From positions 9,970 through 73,969 of the forward strand of contig JBDHYG010000014.1 in the NCBI GenBank assembly GCA_039811225.1: 64,000 bases of DNA, given 5' to 3'. How positions within the stretch are numbered: position 1 is the first letter of the stretch; every line of letters starts with the position of its first letter. Shown here piece by piece: positions 63,163 through 64,000 of the stretch. The notes beneath the pieces were generated by a model that was not told where the DNA came from, made no database searches, and saw only the letters and a program-made list of their open reading frames with translations. The DNA comes from JAFDXJ01 sp039811225. Its GTDB lineage: Bacteria > Bacteroidota > Bacteroidia > Chitinophagales > Chitinophagaceae. The translations under genes and the position numbers were made by a program.

Positions 63163-63852
63163 TTATTGTTTACTTTTTATATAACCCAGGGTTAGTTTAT
63201 AACTCAGGTTAATACGGGCTATATTTTTCCCGCTTGATTTATTGATGATATCGAACCGGGTACCTACTTCGTTTCGATCATCTATTTCATAATCGAGGCC
63301 TAAGGCGCTTTTTTGCCGATAGAAATTAATATCTCCCTGGCCCAGTTGTACATAGTTTTCTGTAAAGAGATATACATCCCATGCTTTCGCCAGTTCATAT
63401 ATAGCGGTCAAGCGATTGGTCAAATAATATTCTACAGGGCTTATAGCAAGTTCAGCTTTATTAAGGGAAACGAATTCCTGTTGCAACATGGGCCGGTATT
63501 TTATTTTCCATTTATCTGACAACTTGGTATCAAAAGTGAGGGAATAGCGCAGGTCATGAGAGCCACTGCCATTTTTTAATCCATACCGGTATTCGAAACC
63601 GGCTTTCAGCCAGGAGTTGATCTTATACCCGATTTCCCCCGCCATTACGGATTTATCTATTTCCGTAATGTTTTTATCAATGTACAGGTAATAGGTTCCG
63701 GTAAGGGATAATTGTTTATTGAACCTGTATTCCAAAGACACGCTGGGCCGTGCTTCCCAATCATCCAGGCCCTGTGCTGAAGATGATACGGAACCCAATA
63801 AGGGAATTGCTAAAAAGAGCGTAGCTATTTTAAAATAAGTATTCTTTTTCAT
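63163..63852 (-). CDS. DUF2490 protein (predicted outer-membrane barrel)
   Basis: 229 residues with signal peptide ending at SSSAQGLDDW. The remainder alternates hydrophobic and polar residues as in a small outer-membrane beta barrel (VSLEYRFNKQLSLTGTYYLY, WLKAGFEYRYGLK, DKWKIKYRPMLQQEFV, KLTLGYIKSKQ at the end). Function unknown. It follows a terminator, so it may start a new transcript. Confidence 0.8.
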   Translation of the reverse strand: MKKNTYFKIATLFLAIPLLGSVSSSAQGLDDWEARPSVSLEYRFNKQLSLTGTYYLYIDKNITEIDKSVMAGEIGYKINSWLKAGFEYRYGLKNGSGSHDLRYSLTFDTKLSDKWKIKYRPMLQQEFVSLNKAELAISPVEYYLTNRLTAIYELAKAWDVYLFTENYVQLGQGDINFYRQKSALGLDYEIDDRNEVGTRFDIINKSSGKNIARINLSYKLTLGYIKSKQ

Positions 63853-63878
63853 GATTATTTTTTGTTAAGTGGTGATAA

Positions 63879-63904
63879 ACACCCGGATGGTTTCACCCGG
63901 GTGT
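63879..63904 (-). terminator. Predicted terminator after the gene cut by the right edge
   Basis: Perfect 8-bp stem ACACCCGG / CCGGGTGT (63879-63886 and 63897-63904) with a 10-base loop, reading on the minus strand into a short T run. It begins 10 bases after the stop of the partial gene. Confidence 0.6.
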
Positions 63905-63913
63905 ATGTTGCAT

Positions 63914-64000
63914 TTATTTGTTACTGTAATGGGCTTTTACTACGGCTAAATGTTGTAACAAGTCGATACTGACAATATCTACTTTTTGAATAGCCAGCCC
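63914..64000 (-). CDS. C-terminal 28 residues of an unidentified gene
   Basis: The minus strand is open from the right window edge to a TAA at 63914-63916, encoding an end IQKVDIVSIDLLQHLAVVK-type helix and ...AHYSNK. A terminator hairpin follows immediately, supporting a real gene end. Too short to name. Confidence 0.5.
   Translation of the reverse strand, partial: GLAIQKVDIVSIDLLQHLAVVKAHYSNK

Overview
The window looks like the chromosome of a Bacteroidota bacterium, most likely of the Chitinophagaceae or a close relative. Evidence: SprA of the type IX secretion system (T9SS), a type B T9SS adhesin paired with a PorP/SprF protein, a type A T9SS tail protein, an ECF sigma/FecR/TonB-receptor/DUF4249 cluster, a BT_3928-family protein, weak or absent Shine-Dalgarno sequences, and many exact copies of the Bacteroidota -7 promoter element TAnnTTTG just upstream of genes. 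Coding density is high, both strands are used in short operons, and I see no rRNA, tRNA, insertion sequence, prophage or CRISPR array. The content is mostly core chromosome.

Layout. 1-2.2 kb (minus): LiaF-like membrane protein, DUF4288 protein and LytS-type histidine kinase (cut by the window edge). 2.3-3.1 kb: dapD. 3.2-8.0 kb (plus): glycosyltransferase, threonylcarbamoyl-AMP synthase, pdhA, TPR membrane protein, ribH and a CCG-domain Fe-S protein. 8.0-8.9 kb (minus): folP. 8.9-11.7 kb (plus): DUF1599, BT_3928/MauE-like protein and an OppB/DppB permease. 11.7-12.7 kb (minus): DUF721 and msrA. 12.9-15.5 kb (plus): a MutS2 without Smr domain and a lone receiver. 15.5-17.1 kb (minus): arginase and a membrane-tethered J-protein. 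17.3-27.6 kb (plus): smc, DUF3592-like, YitT, cinA, a 2-oxoacid dehydrogenase E2 and a GH20 hexosaminidase. 27.6-36.7 kb (minus): di-haem cytochrome c peroxidase, sprA and ruvA. 37-45 kb (plus): fabH, the giant PKD adhesin, PorP/SprF, a peroxiredoxin and a tiny T9SS-tail protein. 45-47.7 kb (minus): MntR/DtxR regulator and an Nramp-UspA fusion under a promoter containing a candidate metal-regulator operator. 47.9-49.7 kb: M1 peptidase. 49.8-50.2 kb: hotdog thioesterase. 50.6-56.5 kb (plus): complete RND efflux operon. 56.6-62 kb (minus): ECF sigma, FecR, TonB receptor and DUF4249. 62.2-64 kb (minus): SdiA-regulated-like lipoprotein, DUF2490 and a gene tail.

How the genes work together. SprA is the T9SS outer-membrane translocon; the PKD protein and the 124-residue tail protein carry its two known kinds of C-terminal signal, and the PorP/SprF protein next to the PKD gene is the expected outer-membrane partner of a type B substrate. 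The ECF/FecR/TonB set looks like a cell-surface signalling and uptake locus. The Nramp/MntR pair looks like autoregulated metal homeostasis.

I found no cluster that is clearly a wholly new system. The best candidates for less-described biology are the LiaF-DUF4288-LytS operon, the disulfide-ladder pattern of the PKD adhesin, the almost cargo-free T9SS tail protein, the acidic-Gly insert in the TonB receptor, the Smr-less MutS2, the tandem DUF1599 protein, and promoters so close to start codons that transcripts should be leaderless or nearly so. All functional calls come from motif recognition by eye; no database search was run.
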